NCBI GenBank assembly: GCA_027924585.1
Contig: BSBM01000436.1
Coordinates: forward strand, 12,438,501-12,502,500
Length of the DNA: 64,000 bases
Source of the DNA: Larix kaempferi
Taxonomy: Eukaryota; Streptophyta; Pinopsida; Pinales; Pinaceae
Reading direction: 5' to 3'
The notes beneath the pieces are model-generated. The model had not been told where the DNA came from, searched no databases, and saw nothing but the letters and a program-made list of their open reading frames with translations. Numbering within the stretch: position 1 is the first letter of the stretch; the number at the start of each line of letters is the position of its first letter. Below, one piece after another: positions 31,541 to 44,817 of this stretch. Made by a program: the position numbers and the translations under genes.

Positions 31541-33061
31541 AGTGATTATACACACAAAGCATATTTCTAGGACAACTTATTTGAAGCATGTCTGCATATC
31601 TCTGAAACATTTATACTCGTTGCAGAATTGAAATTTTCTATCGAGGAGGCAGAGACCTAGGGTGCATTTTCTCATAGAGATCCTCTATCAGATTTCTTCT
31701 CCATAAAGCTTGAAGAAGTGTCCCTATTTGATTTGCCTCCTGCTGTCCTTAAGCCTATGCGGAGGAATAAGCATATTGGAAACCAGCTATTGCCAAAAGA
31801 CTGGATCGATACCTCATTAATGAAGGTATAATGCTTTTGGTGCCACTGATTAAGCAATGGGTTGGGGAAGGAGGTTATTTTGATCACTTCCTAGTTTTTT
31901 GTAAGTAAAAGGGGATATGAGTAAGCCTCTATCTCCCTTTAAGTTCAAACCTATTTGGATTCTTGATGAAGGTTTTTATAATATGGTAAAATCGACTTGG
32001 GTACCATGTTGTTTTTGTGTGCAATGCTTAGCTTCTATTCATTTCCTGAATAGCCTAAATAGGATCAAGGCTCATACTATCCCTTGGATCGACATCAAAA
32101 AGAAATTAAAGAAAAAGGAACTCCTCTAAATTGAAATCAAATTGGCATCATATTACTCCTCTCCATAAGGTTTCGTCTCGATTGATAAGAAATTCCATAT
32201 GTTGGGCTTGGAATCTAAAAGGAGGTCCCTATTACAGGAGGAGGAGGCCTCTCTCAGACTTAAAAGTAGATCCATTTGGCTCCACAAAGGTGACAATAAT
32301 TCTAAGTTTTTCCATAACTTTATCAAGCACATAATCCATATCAACTCAATATGGGAAATTGAAGATGAAGATAGAAATCTAGTTACGGGCTTCAATGAGA
32401 TTGCTAGTGTTGGTGTGAAGCACTTTTCTGGTTTATATAAGGAGGATCAAAGTACCCCTGTCGCATCCATGTTGAAGGTTATTGCACACTTCCCTTGGTT
32501 TGTCTCTGATGAAAAAAATCAATCCATTAATGAAGATATCACAAAAGATGAACTTATTACAACAATTAAATCTATGCACCATGACAAGATCCCGGGGCCT
32601 GATGGTTGTCCGATCGAGTTCTATTCGGGTATGTTTGAAGTCATTGGCGAAGATCTCCTGTATGTTATAGACGAATCCAAGATTAAGGGAAGAGTATTAG
32701 CTGTGTTCAACACAACCTTCTTAACACTTATCCCCAAAATGGACAAGGTGAAAAGAATGGCAGACCTTAGGCCGATTTCTTTGTGCAATTGTGTTTATAA
32801 CCTCATTTAAAAAAAACAACAAATAGGGTCAAGGGTATCTTGTCAAAATCTATCACTCCTGAACAATTTTCCTTTTTGGAGGGAAGGAAGATACATGATG
32901 CCATTGGAATTACACAAGAATTTATTCACTCTGCAAAGTTCAAGCAATATCCCATTGTTTTCATCAAGGAATATTTATCCAAAGCATATGACATGATGAA
33001 CTGGACATTCCTTAAATTGGTTCTTTTACAGATTGATTTTGATCTACCTACAATGAACTGT
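31541..33061 (+). pseudogene. LINE segment 5 of 6: endonuclease C-terminus and RT fingers
   Basis: It opens with 'YTHKAYF', 'DNLFEACLHIS' and 'FILVAELKFSIEEAET', the GGDLNFSL block of the endonuclease, then 'HRDPLSDFFSIKLEE' and 'RNKHIGNQLL', the domain's end (about 31800). After a helical linker ('SIWLHKGDNNSKFFHNF' at 32265) the RT begins: 'MHHDKIPGPDGCPIEFYSGM', 'NTTFLTLIPKMDKVKRMADL', 'RPISLCNCVYNLI', a shift at 32808, then 'RVKGILSKSITPEQFSFLEG' and 'FIKEYLSKAYDMMNWTFL'. The first catalytic Asp block is degenerate ('IKEYLSKAYD' for LDLKKAYD). It ends at the ACTGT target site of the next solo LTR. Confidence 0.85.
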
Positions 33062-35774
33062 TGTAGCTTACCCGACCCCGAAATCAAGGTCATGGGCACA
33101 TGAAGACCCAAAGGAAGGATGAATAAAGGTATAGCACATTGGAATAAGGTCAACCAAAGGCTAGGATAACATACCATCGAGACAATCAAAATAAACATAC
33201 ATACTTTAAAAATAAATGTGATACTTTAAAACCAATTATAAAACCCCCCAAAATCTCATGCAGATGCAACACTGTGCAAGCATGATAATGCAACCAGATT
33301 TATAAAATTGGCCCTTAGCATTATTAAAACAATAAAGGTGACCATAATCAATCCAATAATGCTAACTGATCAGATTTACAGAATTCTTTGCAAACAATTA
33401 CACACTAGATATTTTGGCCATAAAACTATGCAATTTATGGCACTCTCGTCAATCCAATTTATGACACTTTTATTAACAATTTTGCATTAATTATCAAATC
33501 ATATATGAAACTAACACCTACAACCATTCAATAATTTAAAATGGAAAATACAATGCTATCATATACAACCATTAATTCATACAAAGATTATATCTACTAT
33601 TGCTATAAAAATTCATTACCAGATCATTTGATAAGCATCCAAACCCCTGCAAAACCAAGTGTGAGTCCCAAATAAAAATCATACTGGATATATGGGAACT
33701 CTACAAACACCAAGGGAACAACAGGGAATTCACATACAACCATACAACATCAGATATTCAATTCTCCAGAGAAACTATCAATTCAATCTAGTTTTCCAAG
33801 CAGAAAACCCATCAACTAGTGATCACAATTCAGTAATTTCAACTGTAGTATCATAGAACAAATGATAAGACATGGAGGGAACTTGTAGAGTATTATACAA
33901 AAATTAAATGCATAAATAACACATTTCAAGCTTCCAATAATATCATATCCCAAGACAAGGATAAAACTCCAATTTCCAAGCAATAGTCCTCAACTAGAGT
34001 TCCAAAAACCAAACAACTTCAACTGTGGATTCATCTACATATATGATCAGCCATGGAGGGAATATTTTCAGAGTAATATACAACAATTAACACATGAATA
34101 AATATATTCTAACTTCCATCAAGATCAAATCTCAAATAGAAGGGAAAACCACCAATTTCCAAGCATTTAAACCATGAAATCTACATCCAACCATTGATAC
34201 AACTACCAAGCTCATCAACGGTAAACATTTCAGCTATGGAAAAATTGGAAACATCATATACACATATTAATTTACATAAAATAAGCCACTTATATTAATA
34301 ATTTTCAACTGACATCATCCGAACCACGTTCCACCCATCCATAGGCACTGCCAAGCCAAATCTCACGTTGACAGGCCACCCTCGAGCTGAGGCCACAGAT
34401 CCAAAAGAAGAGGTGCACTCAAGAATAGATCAAGTATCTGCTTGAGAAGCCACAACTCAATTCCTCACCACCTACTTTATCCTCCACCCCACTACCAGGT
34501 GCAATGGTAATACCTTCACCCCCCAGGTCCTTCAGGACATCACCATTGACCATTAGGATTTATGTGTAGGTCCAGGATGGAGACAAGTAGTGGACACATA
34601 AGAACTATACCATACTTTTCCAATATTACCACAAACACCATACAAGATCACAATGCTTCAAGCATAGAGTTTGTCCACATAGTAGATAATACATGGATTC
34701 CCAAGCTCATAAGCTTACCAAGCTCTCACCATCAATGGTATGAAAAAAAAAGAATAATCAACCACCATCCAATCATCCAAAAGAACCCCTTACCAAGGAT
34801 ATCAACCATGGATTTATAGACAAAATAAGGTAATTCTAACTCAAGGGGGTCAAACCAAACCAAGGTAAGCTAACTTGAGTCAATCCAGGGGGATGTAACT
34901 TGTATGAAAAAACAAGAATAATCAACCACCATCCAATCATCCAAAAGAAACTCTTACCAAGGATATCAACCATGGATTTATAGGAAAAATAAGGTAATTC
35001 TAACTCAAGGGGGTCAAACCAAACCAAGGTAAGCTAACTTGAGTCAATCCAGGGGGAGGTAACTCAACCACAAGAGGCTAACTCTAATCCAACCCAAGCA
35101 ATTCAAATTTCAAGGAGAGTGACTCCAAGCCACTCCACCCAACTCAAATTCAAGTCTATACACATCATCCATGAAGTTGAATCAAAATTAGTGAGGTGAG
35201 GTGTTACAAAAACCAAGGCATCTTCCCAAAATAACAAAGGAGGGGTTACAAAAGGAGTTACTCAAACTTTGAGGTGTCATGGCTAAAAATAGCCAGTGAG
35301 TGTGCACTTGTACAAATGGGGGTTACAAAACCAGGTGTAACCTCCAAAAAGGAGTTACAAAACCACCAAAGGGGACCAATAAACAAGTGGAATCCACCCA
35401 AGCACCCACTAAATCATGAATTAGGCTCACTAGTACCAACATAGGCTAAAATAATCGAAAGTTGGGTATGTTGTACAATGTTTGGGTGATAATCAACTAA
35501 TAAATCCACCAAGGCATAAATTCAGACCATGCTCAACCAAACAAGTTCTAAAGTGCTAGAAATGTCCCCATTCCCCCTCACATTGTGGATCTATGCCTCC
35601 CATACTCTTTTAGTGGTCCCCGTTGTGCCAGTTATTTTTATTAATTTATTATTTACAATAATAAGAATAATAATGTCTCTCGGTCCTTAAAGACCTTTGT
35701 CTTGGCACTTAGTGCCACAATAATAAACAATTACAATTTACATATGTCTGAGGCTTAACATAAGGGGTATTACA
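33062..35774 (-). mobile_element. Solo LTR, 2.7 kb, TSD ACTGT
   Basis: Plus-strand ends are TGTAGCTTACCC and GGTATTACA; ACTGT flanks it at 33057-33061 and 35775-35779. The LINE RT frame is continuous across it. It shares a 'cgttccaccca-ccatagg' plus 'ccaccctcgagctg' block (34330-34395) and terminal sequence with the LTRs at 50417 and 57599, so it belongs to the same large-LTR family. All three are in the same orientation; minus-strand transcription is inferred from the family member at 57599, which has its polypurine tract on that side. Confidence 0.8.
34736..35063. repeat. 164 bp tandem duplication inside the 2.7 kb LTR
   Basis: 'agaataatcaaccaccatcc' at 34751 recurs at 34915, and the match continues through 'caatccaggggga' at both ends (to 34899 and 35063). 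The copies are nearly identical, so the duplication is much younger than the insertion. Confidence 0.9.
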
Positions 35775-37990
35775 ACTGTATCCTATCTTGTGTGCAATTT
35801 CTGAGTTTTGCCGTGTTGATTAATGGATCTACCTCCACTTTCTTTAGACCTGTCATAGGTTTAAGTCAAGGATTCCCCCTTGCTCCTCTTTTATTCCTAT
35901 TAATTATGGAAGGCATTAGCAGAATTATCACCAAATATGAGCCAATGGAAACCTAAAAGGTTATCATTTTAGAGGCGCACTGTATATCACTCATCTTCTA
36001 TTTGTTGACGACATCCTATTGTTCTCTGATGGATCTAGAAGAGATATTCTTAAAATCAAAGAACTACTTGCTCTTTTCTCTGCTGTCACAAGTATGATAT
36101 GTAACCATATAAAATCTTCCTTATCCTTCTTGTATATGGATCAATTGTATGCTGATTGGATTGTAGATCAATTTGATTTTGAGATCTGTGACATTTCATC
36201 AGGCCTTAAGTATTCGGTATTTGTCATTAAACCCAATTATTATAACACAAAGGACTAGGATTGGATTATAAGTAAATTTGAGTGTAAATTGCACACGTGG
36301 TGCAACAAATGGTTGTTAAAGGTTGGAAGATTAGTTTTATTGAATTCTATTTTGGAAGGATCCTAGTGTACTGGGTTACTCTTGCACATGTCCCTACAAG
36401 TGTTCTTCAAACACATCATAAAGCTCAGTTTTAGCTTCCTCTGGAGAAGGAATCATGAAGGAAAACATTTCCATTGGATCTCCTAGAGAATACTTACTCT
36501 ACCTAAATAAATTGGAGGTTGGGGGATTAAGCATCACCATTGTTTTTCAAAATCTCTGGCAGCTACAGGGACCTATAGATTGTTGACATACAAAGGTTTG
36601 TGGGTCAAGGTTATTCAACAAAAATACACATGCCCAATGACTATTCAGGAATGGCTTATGTCCAATGACAAACACAAGAGAAATGTGTCCATCATGTGGA
36701 AGGTTCTACTCTCAGCTTTCGATATTATTGGTGATTGGTTATCTTAGTGAGTTGGTTATGGAAGAACTACTAGATTGGGTATTGATCCATGGTTTGGATG
36801 AAAGAATGATCATAGATTGTTGGAATTTATGATTTATGCCCTTATTGACAGAGGCTATATTTTTCTTTACCAGATTAAAGATCAACAACTCTCCACTCCC
36901 TATATACATGTGTGGTTATCTTCAGAATATTTGGGCTTTCATAATGAAGACAAGACTAGATGGGACTACTACATCAAATCTTTGAAAGATTCTCATATAT
37001 GTGTTGTGGATGAGGGAGACTCTATACTATGGACAAAAAACCCTACTGGGGGAACATACCTGCCAAAATTAGGCTATCTGGTGTTACAGGAAGAAGAAGA
37101 CCATCCTCCTCCTCAGTGGTGGAATAGGGAAGTATGGAATCTAAATTTCCCTCTTAAGGAAAACCTATTTATGTGGACTACCCTGGTATCCAAAGTGCCA
37201 GTTTGGGATCATCTTATAAAATACTATGGTGCTGGACCAAGTAGATTCCCTCTTTGCAGACTTGATGGTGAGTACGTTAATCATATTTTCATATTCTATC
37301 CATATTCGACCATTATGTGGAAGTATGTATCACATATCTACGGTATACCTTTCATATGGGAAGGGGATTATTTTAAAGAAGTTTTTTTCATAAGTGGATG
37401 AACTACCCAGCTTATTAGGCCTACAAAGCACTACCCGCCCTTATGATTTGGGGGGCATGGCTTGCTCAGAATAAAGTGATATTTCAGGATACTTATATTT
37501 ATCCTCATATTTATGCTGCTAAAATCCTAGCTATTCTGGAACAATTCCCTCATATTCAAAAGGACAATCCCACTAAAAGCATTACCATGGAGAAGATCAA
37601 CAAGTCCAAGGCTTGTAGCTATTTTTATGGTGCAACAACTGGCAGACCTAGCAAAGGGGAAACCAGTGACACTCTATATTTTTCTGATAGCGACTGGCTC
37701 AAATATTCAACAAGAAATGGAATTGCCACAATCAATCTGACAGAATTATCTACTATCTATATGGTTCTGAAGCTTGCTATTTATAAAAGTTTTAAGTTCC
37801 TTCAGATATTCATGGATTTGCTTCTTGTGATTGATTCACTTTGCAACAAAATATCGCCTAAGAATATATACCTCAATCCAATCTTTGAGGATATTTCCAG
37901 ATTGCTTGTACATTTTTGAAGAAGTTAATTTCCACCACATCTACAAGGAACAAAACACACAATCTAATACACTTTCCAAAGCAAGGCTAC
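35775..37990 (+). pseudogene. LINE segment 6 of 6: RT palm, zf-RVT and RNase H
   Basis: After TSD ACTGT the frame gives 'LSFAVLINGSTSTFFRPVIG' (in pieces), 'LSQGFPLAPLLFLLIMEGIS', then the catalytic FVDD box at 36001-36012 ('LFVDDILLFSDG'). A zf-RVT region follows (37110-37340: 'WWNREVWNLNFPLKENLFMW', 'PLCRLDGEYVNHIFIFYP'), then an RNase H domain (37600-37985: 'ACSYFYGATTGRPSKGE', 'NLTELSTIYMVLKLAIY', 'LQIFMDLLLVIDSL', 'IYKEQNTQSNTLSKARLQL'). The RNase H ligand Asp of the first block is Tyr here (YFYG for YFDG). Multiple stops are present. No poly(A) tail or target duplication of the LINE itself was found near 38000. Confidence 0.87.
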
Positions 37991-40938
37991 AACTGGCATA
38001 AGGCACTACACTAATATGGTAGGTAAATAAAGATCAATTAATGAACTTGATCCTATACCTCTCCCGGGATAAACATTGGCCCATGGGGCGATGAATCCTA
38101 TTGAGGATGTGGTTTATAGGCTTATGTGATAGAATGAATATACTCAAAAGCTATTTTTCCTTTGAGTAGCAAAGTTTGGGACAATTTTTTGTGTAGAAAG
38201 TATTGCTTATTATATGTTTTGACCCACTTTAGTGTAATGTTGGAAATACTGAAGATGATTATATGTACGACTTTATAGCCAAATGAACAATACGGTTCAT
38301 AATTTTCAATAAAATTTATGAACTGTGATATTTTTTTCATGGAAAAAAACAATTCAGATTAGTGTGGATCTCATAGAAAGAAGGTTGAAAGAGGAATGGC
38401 ATGTTGTTCAAACCAATATTCATGACCCTTCATAACATCAATGATGAATTATGTTTGTTATTCTATTCATAACACTTGATCAAGACATAGAGACACTACA
38501 ATTAATGTTCTATTAATTATCACCTTTGTGGGGAGTATAACCATCCATGAAGCATTTTTTTATGAACTATCTATAAGTCGCTACTTTTCCGTATGAGTTA
38601 AATTGGATTATTCCAAATTATTCGTGGTAATATTAGACTATATGCGCCAATACAATATTAGGTGACGTTATACAAGTTATAATACAAGAACCACGAGGTG
38701 GCAATGTCCCCGACATTGCCACTTGGTATTGTTGTGGGTAGCTTTGTGGAGGAGCTCTTAGTTGAAAGCATTGTGGAGAAGCTTATCCTCATTTGTTTTT
38801 TCAGAATTATAAGTGGCATATAAATTTGGAGCTGAAATTGGCATCAAAGAAAACTTACCTAGTAGCTAGGTGATCTACAACCTAGTATGCCATCACATAA
38901 AACTTACCACCACCACCACACGTGATTTCCTTGCCCAAAATGCTTTCCCAACTTGCATGTACACATGTTAATATGGATATACCACCCACTACATGTGAGC
39001 CACTCCCTATTCATTGTGGTTTATCTGACCTATGTGCAATCACGGAGACACCATTTTAATCAAAGGATGTGAATCAGGCTTAGTTCCTTTATCTGTGGGT
39101 TAAATTCAAAACAATTGCCTAACACATAAGGGATTTTGTCGATACATTTGCACGTATGGCAAGCTTCTCACTGGTCGGTTATGGAAAAAGAAATCTAGAT
39201 TCAATGGAAAGCTTCTTGGCCCACTCGAAATCAAGTTTGAATTGCTTCCTAGAGCTGCATGTGGATACCATATGCAACACTGCTACATGGATTGATTATG
39301 TATGCAGCAAGTTAATTTTTCATCCATGCTTTTACTTTTCCAAGTAATATTGCCCATTCCCTTTTTCTTAAAATGTTACTTTGATTGGTTATATATTCAA
39401 TTAAGAAGGTTCTATCATTGATTTATGCAATAGACCTTGCATGTTATCATTCTGCATTTTATTTACTTACAAATATTTACACCAAACAATTATATCTTAT
39501 GTTGCACCTGCTTTTTGGGGACTAGGGGGTAGGCTTGGAGGACAGCTGGAGGAGGGTATCCCAAAATTTATCATAAAATCTATTACTAAAAGATACTGAA
39601 AATTAAAAAATAGATATTCTAGAACATGGGACTGGTACAATTAAATAAAAGTAATAAAATAAGTAAGAAAGAACTTGTTTGCATAGATATTAAAATGAAA
39701 AATAGAAAAAGAAATATATAGGGTATGAAAACCTACCAAATGCAAGAGTCAAAATTGTTATGATTACCCCCCTTACAAAAGCATAGCACATAGCATTCCT
39801 GCATGCACTGCATAGATGGTAATTCTCATGGGTCTAAAATTTGAATGTCAAACCTGTGAGCGAATATTTTTCTTGGATAACCAGTGTCACATGGGAAATG
39901 GCTTGAATAATGGACATCCAGATGTGTCTCCAAAACAATTGATGGATGCCCTCCCAAACATCCCCATTTTTGGAAAGAAATTTCTAGGGGGAAAGGGGGA
40001 GGTTCCCCCACATCCTAAGGGAAATCCCCTTCTAAATGGGGAATTTTACCTACAGTCCCCAAGTCCCTGGAGACAAGGAATTGCATGGTACACATTCCCT
40101 AGTGGTTATAAATGTTCACATGTAGTAACGTTATCATAGAAGCATTTGCTACGTAGAGTTAATATGCTTCAGTTCATGCAGGTGATTCACAACTTAGACT
40201 AATACAGGTTGATGTACACAGTTCTACATATTTAAAGCTAAAACCCTATTTTGCAGAAACTTCCAGGTTAGTTTTATAGCAGAAAGTTCAAAACTGACCT
40301 GAGGATGTTTTGTGAAAGACCTATTAATTAGTATATACATGTATTTTTACAATGCATCCATGAATATGTAGTTCCCGAGAAATAAAAAATAGGAAAATAG
40401 CAGTTTCTAAATTTGACAAAATTAGGCATGTCTGTAAACTTGAAAAGAAAACAACTTTACATGTAATGACACTACCCACCCTAATTAACAACCACCATAA
40501 TCCAGATTCCCGGCAAAAGCATAGGTTTACAACTTTACAGTCAAAATTGATACCAATGCTTCCCGTGTCACCGTATGTTTGGTTTTACCATGTACTAGAC
40601 TGGCAGGCATGTATGGCGTTATGTTTCTATTCAGTCCTGGAAATTGTTAAATGATCCTGCATATGAATAGAGAAACATAAGCAAACAAATAAAATTTCCT
40701 TGGTTTTTTAACATACATATTTACTGCAAGATGGACCTCCAAAAAGGATTTCCAATGAATCTGGAAGCATTTTAAACATCCACAATCAAAACAACCAACG
40801 TCTACTATGGTGCTTTGTCTTCCATCCATTTAATTCAGTGCCAGGATAGTTCACGAAAATCAAATATCAAGTTCATCTAAAACATCATCCAACATAAGGA
40901 ATGCTCATTCCAACCTAATTTAATTCCAGCAATAGCCA
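37991..40938. other. Intergenic stretch without recognisable genes
   Basis: LINE 3' untranslated sequence probably occupies the first few hundred bases. The rest is AT-rich and has only short frames (39156-39347, 39816-40139, 40466-40654), none with a recognisable domain or promoter. One short perfect hairpin lies at 38698-38722. Confidence 0.6.
38698..38722. repeat. Perfect short hairpin
   Basis: GTGGCAATGTC, loop CCC, GACATTGCCAC: an 11 bp perfect stem with a 3-base loop. It may be a protein-binding dyad or chance; a microRNA precursor is unlikely because the stem is too short. Confidence 0.6.
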
Positions 40939-41524
40939 TGATTCGGAATTATGAAGGAACGCAAGGAATTACAAAAAAACACATAAACGCAGAGATGCAG
41001 CAAAGATAAGACTTCATTTCTTTAATATCACATAACGGAAATATGCTTACAGACATAATGGAAATAAACTAGCTAGGGTGCTGGTAGCTTATCTCTGAGA
41101 AGAGATGTGGTGGCCACCAGCCTCTGAAATCTGAGTTACAATGAGGCTCAAAGCCTATCTATTATTGAGAAACAAAGGAAAACCCTAAACATCCAAAAAC
41201 CTAACCCTAGGAGATGAAAATGCCAAACTATGGGCCCCGTTGGGGTAAATTGGTACATCAATTTCCCGGCGTCGTAACTTTGGCATACGATCTCCATTTG
41301 ACGCACATGATACCTCATTGGAAAGATCTATCCAAGGAATACACTAAAGCTTTTCCAAAAAACATCGATTAGGGCCTCAAAACAGCTCCGAAATTTTAGG
41401 ACCCGAAAAAACTGCTAAAAATAGTAAGTTGTGCTATAATTAAGGAAACTAAAAAGAACTTAAGAGAATAATGTTGGGGCCCCAAGTGGAATAGGCGGGT
41501 GTCCACCAATATCCACCTGGATCA
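40939..41524 (-). repeat. Minus-strand gypsy 3' LTR
   Basis: It is 586 bp, reads TGATTCGG...CTGGATCA on the plus strand and aligns with 46120-46735. Confidence 0.92.
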
Positions 41525-41538
41525 TTCCTCCCCCCTTA
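41525..41538 (-). other. Polypurine tract
   Basis: The minus strand reads TAAGGGGGGAGGAA directly before the 3' LTR. Confidence 0.8.
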
Positions 41539-41539
41539 A

Positions 41540-44400
41540 TAAGCAATGGTCCCCATTGCATGGAGTTCCTCCATGAGATAAGGAAACTTCTGCTGAACTT
41601 GGTCCCGAGTGAGCCACTTGCCTTAGTGCAGGAGTTAGCCAGCTTTGACAACCCAATACAATTGCATCTTTTGCTGGTGAGTGTTCTTGATTTGCATGTC
41701 CATGATACGATTTGTGGTAGCCTGTTCCCTACAGTCTGTGTTTAACTCTGTTGCTGTGAGTTGTTCTACAATGTCGGAGATGTCTAGTAGAGGTGGAAAG
41801 TAGGGACGAAGGCGGTCCACATTGAACACTAGGTGCAGACCAAGGAATGGTGGAATAATGAGCTCGAAGGTGTTGTCCCCTACAACCTTGGTGATAGTGT
41901 ATGGCCCATATCAGAGCGGGCGAAGCTTACGGTAGGGTCCAGCGAGGCGCTCCTTCTGCAACTGTAGCCACACTTTGTCGCCCACCTAGAAGTTGTGTGG
42001 CACCCGATGTTGATCATGTCACTGCTTGTATTTGGCATTGGTTATGTCCAATATGTCATGAACTTGTTGGCAGATGTGCTGAATGCGCTCGATGAAGTTG
42101 TTTTCCTTGTCATCTTCCGAAAGTTGTTTTCCTTGTTAGCTTCCGACTGGACATGATCTGAATCATCTTGAGTGACCGCAAATGGCATGGCTACGTCAAT
42201 GGGACATAGTGGATGGAATCCCAAGCCCACTTGAAAGGGGTTGTGGCCAGTTGAGATGTGGAGAGATCGGTTATAGCTGTGCTGTACATAGGGGAGGCTC
42301 TCATCCCATGTGCGTGGATGCTTTGAGTTGTACATGCACAGAATGTGTATGATCATCCTGTTGACGACCTATGCCTAACCATCAGTTTGGGGATGGAAAG
42401 CTGTGGAATTGGTGAGCTTGGTTTCCAACATTGACCAAAGGATGGACCAAAATGTACTGAGGAACCTGCTGTCCCGATCTGAGATGATAAACTGTGGGAT
42501 CCCAAAGTGTACCCACACTCGTTTAAAGAAGAGTTTAGTAGTGGTTTCTGCTGTGATATTCTTCTTGCAGGCCACCATAATGGCCATCTTCGAGAATTTG
42601 TCGATGACCACAAAAACACATTTGTTGCCATGCTTATTAGAAGGAAGGCCCGAAATGCAATCCATGGAGATGGATTCCCAAGGTTGACTAGGGGTAGGCA
42701 ACAGAGTGTAAAGGCCTTGCTTCTTAATGATCAGTTTTGCAATGACACAGGTAGTGTAGGATATGATGTACTTCCCGACATCCATTTGAAGGTTTGGCCA
42801 ATAGAAATACTTCTGTAGTATTGCCACTGTTTTCTCGACCCCAAAATGCCCAGCAACCTGATTGTAGTGGGATTCCCAAATCATCTTGGTGCACTTGCTT
42901 GAAGGAACACAAAGGTGTCCCAGATGACATAATAGACCATCCTAGAGGTGAAAATTGGGAACTTTCTTACCCTCCAAGAGCGTCTTGTACGTGTGGCCAA
43001 ATTTTGGATCACTCTTATAGAGAAGTGGCCAATCAGAAGTCTCGTGCCCACAAGAGTTGAGCACGGTGGTTAGTGTCAAGATCGGTGGTCGGCTGAGGAA
43101 GTCTGCAACATTATTGGTGCTTCCCTTCTTGTACTTGATATTCGAATGAAACTATTTCATATATGTGGACCACTTCTGATGGCGATCGTTCTCCAACTTA
43201 CCTTGTGTTTGCATGAACTGCAGGGGTTGGTGGTCTATGTGTATGACCATTTCCTTCCCCAAAATGTAATGCTTCCTTTGTTGGCAAGCCTGCACAATGC
43301 AATACATCTCTTTGTCATAAGTGGGATACATACAGTCTCTGTCGGAGAGTGTCTCACTATGATATGCCATTGGATGTCCATGTTGAGTAAGAACTTCCCC
43401 AATAGCATAGTCTGAGGCATCTGTCTCAAATGGTTGTTGCAAGTCTGGTAATGTGAGCACTAGGGGCAGAGCAGAGGCGATGTTCTAAATCAACAAATGC
43501 CTCCTGTTGAGATTCAGAACAAAATAATTTTTCTCTCGCTCCTCCCTTGGTGACTTGGCTCAAGGGCCAAGTGATATGAGAGAATCCCAACACGAACCTG
43601 CAGTAGAATTTGGCAAGAACCAGAAAGCTGTGGAGCTCTGTTAGAGTGGTAGGGGCTGGCCAATCCCGAATGACTTGGATATTGGCTGGATCCACATGCA
43701 CCCCTCGCTCATCAATAATGTATCCCAGATACTGAACCTGGGTCATGCCAAAAGTGCACTTCTCCAAATTGGCACACAACTTGTGTTGTTGTAGTGTTTG
43801 GAGGACCTGTCAGATGTGGTGGAGGTGCTCCTCCCAAGTTTGGCTGAAGTTGGTGAATGGATGCAAGATGTCATCCGTCATCTTCATGAAGGTTGCGGGA
43901 GCATTTGTCATCCCAAAAGGCATGACCAACCATTTGAAAAGGCCCTCCTTGGCTTTGAAGGCAGTCTTCCACACATCAGAGGGCTCGATTGGTACCTGGT
44001 GATACCCAGACTTCAAGTCGATCTTACTGAAATATTTTCCCTCCTTGAGTTAGTCCAGAAGGTCATCAATCCATGGGATTAGGTACCTATTCCAGACAGT
44101 GATCTTATTCAGCGCTCGATAGTCAATACATAGTCTCCAAGTCCCATCCTTCTTTTGCACCAACACAATCAGGCTCCCACAGGGCGATGAACTCGATCAG
44201 ACGTGCCCTTTTTGCAACAGCTCTTGAATCTGCCTCTTGATTTTGTCGTTCTCTAGAACAGAGCGCTGATAGATTGGTCCATTGGGAAACGATGCACTTG
44301 GGGTTAGATAGATGGGGTGCTTGACCTGATAGTGCAAAGGCACCCCTGCGGGTGAGGTGAAGATGTCCCCATACTCCTCCACGACCTTGTCCATCTATTG
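41540..44400 (-). pseudogene. Minus-strand gypsy RT, RNase H, integrase and C-terminal tail
   Basis: From 44400 downward: RT 'YGDIFTSPAGVPLHYQVKHP', '[19 protein letters not shown]', 'FSKIDLKSGYHQVPIEPSDV' and 'WLVMPFGMTNAPATFMKMTD', but the next block reads 'DILHPFTNFSQTWEEHLHHI', so the strand carrying the catalytic YLDD box is missing (near 43850). RNase H (43460-43152) has 'FETDASDYAIGEVLTQHG' and 'MVIHIDHQPLQF'. Integrase (42884-42042) has 'HYNQVAGHFGVEKT', 'SISMDCISGLP' and 'IISDRDSRFLS'; the catalytic Glu codon is now TAG ('QTDG' then stop, Ala, stop, 'VVNRM'). The tail at 41830-41560 ('FNVDRLRPYFPPL', 'LYWVVKAGQLLHQGKWLT') resembles a degenerate chromodomain. It would make cDNA and integrate it; this copy cannot. 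Confidence 0.9.
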
Positions 44401-44817
44401 TTGTCAAGCGAAGGATCTCTATCTGGAGGTCGTGGCCATAGTCTTATTCTTTCCCTGAGGGAAGATTACCAGGAAAACAAATTTCCCTGTTTTGGAAATG
44501 AGCTTACTGCATTGTTTTGCAGTAACCAAAGAGATGGCAGCAAGCAGCTATACCTACGGTATCCTGTACAACTTATTTCCCAAAGTAACAATAACAGTGC
44601 GAGGATGAGACTCATACACAACATGTCGCTTCCACAAGTATGGTTGGACTAATAATACATCAGAAACATCAAGAGGAACAATGTCACATAATACCTCATT
44701 CGTGAAGGGCTTGATGCTGTAGGGAAGGCAACACTGTTGGCTGATGCGGAGATCTTGTCCTTAGTGAAGCCACCGAATGGTGTACGGTTGTAGGTGTGCT
44801 GTGGTTGGAAAGCCCAA

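Noticed and set aside
39816-40139. 107-codon frame as a real gene
   Set aside because: No recognisable domain, no promoter or splice context, and ordinary intergenic composition.
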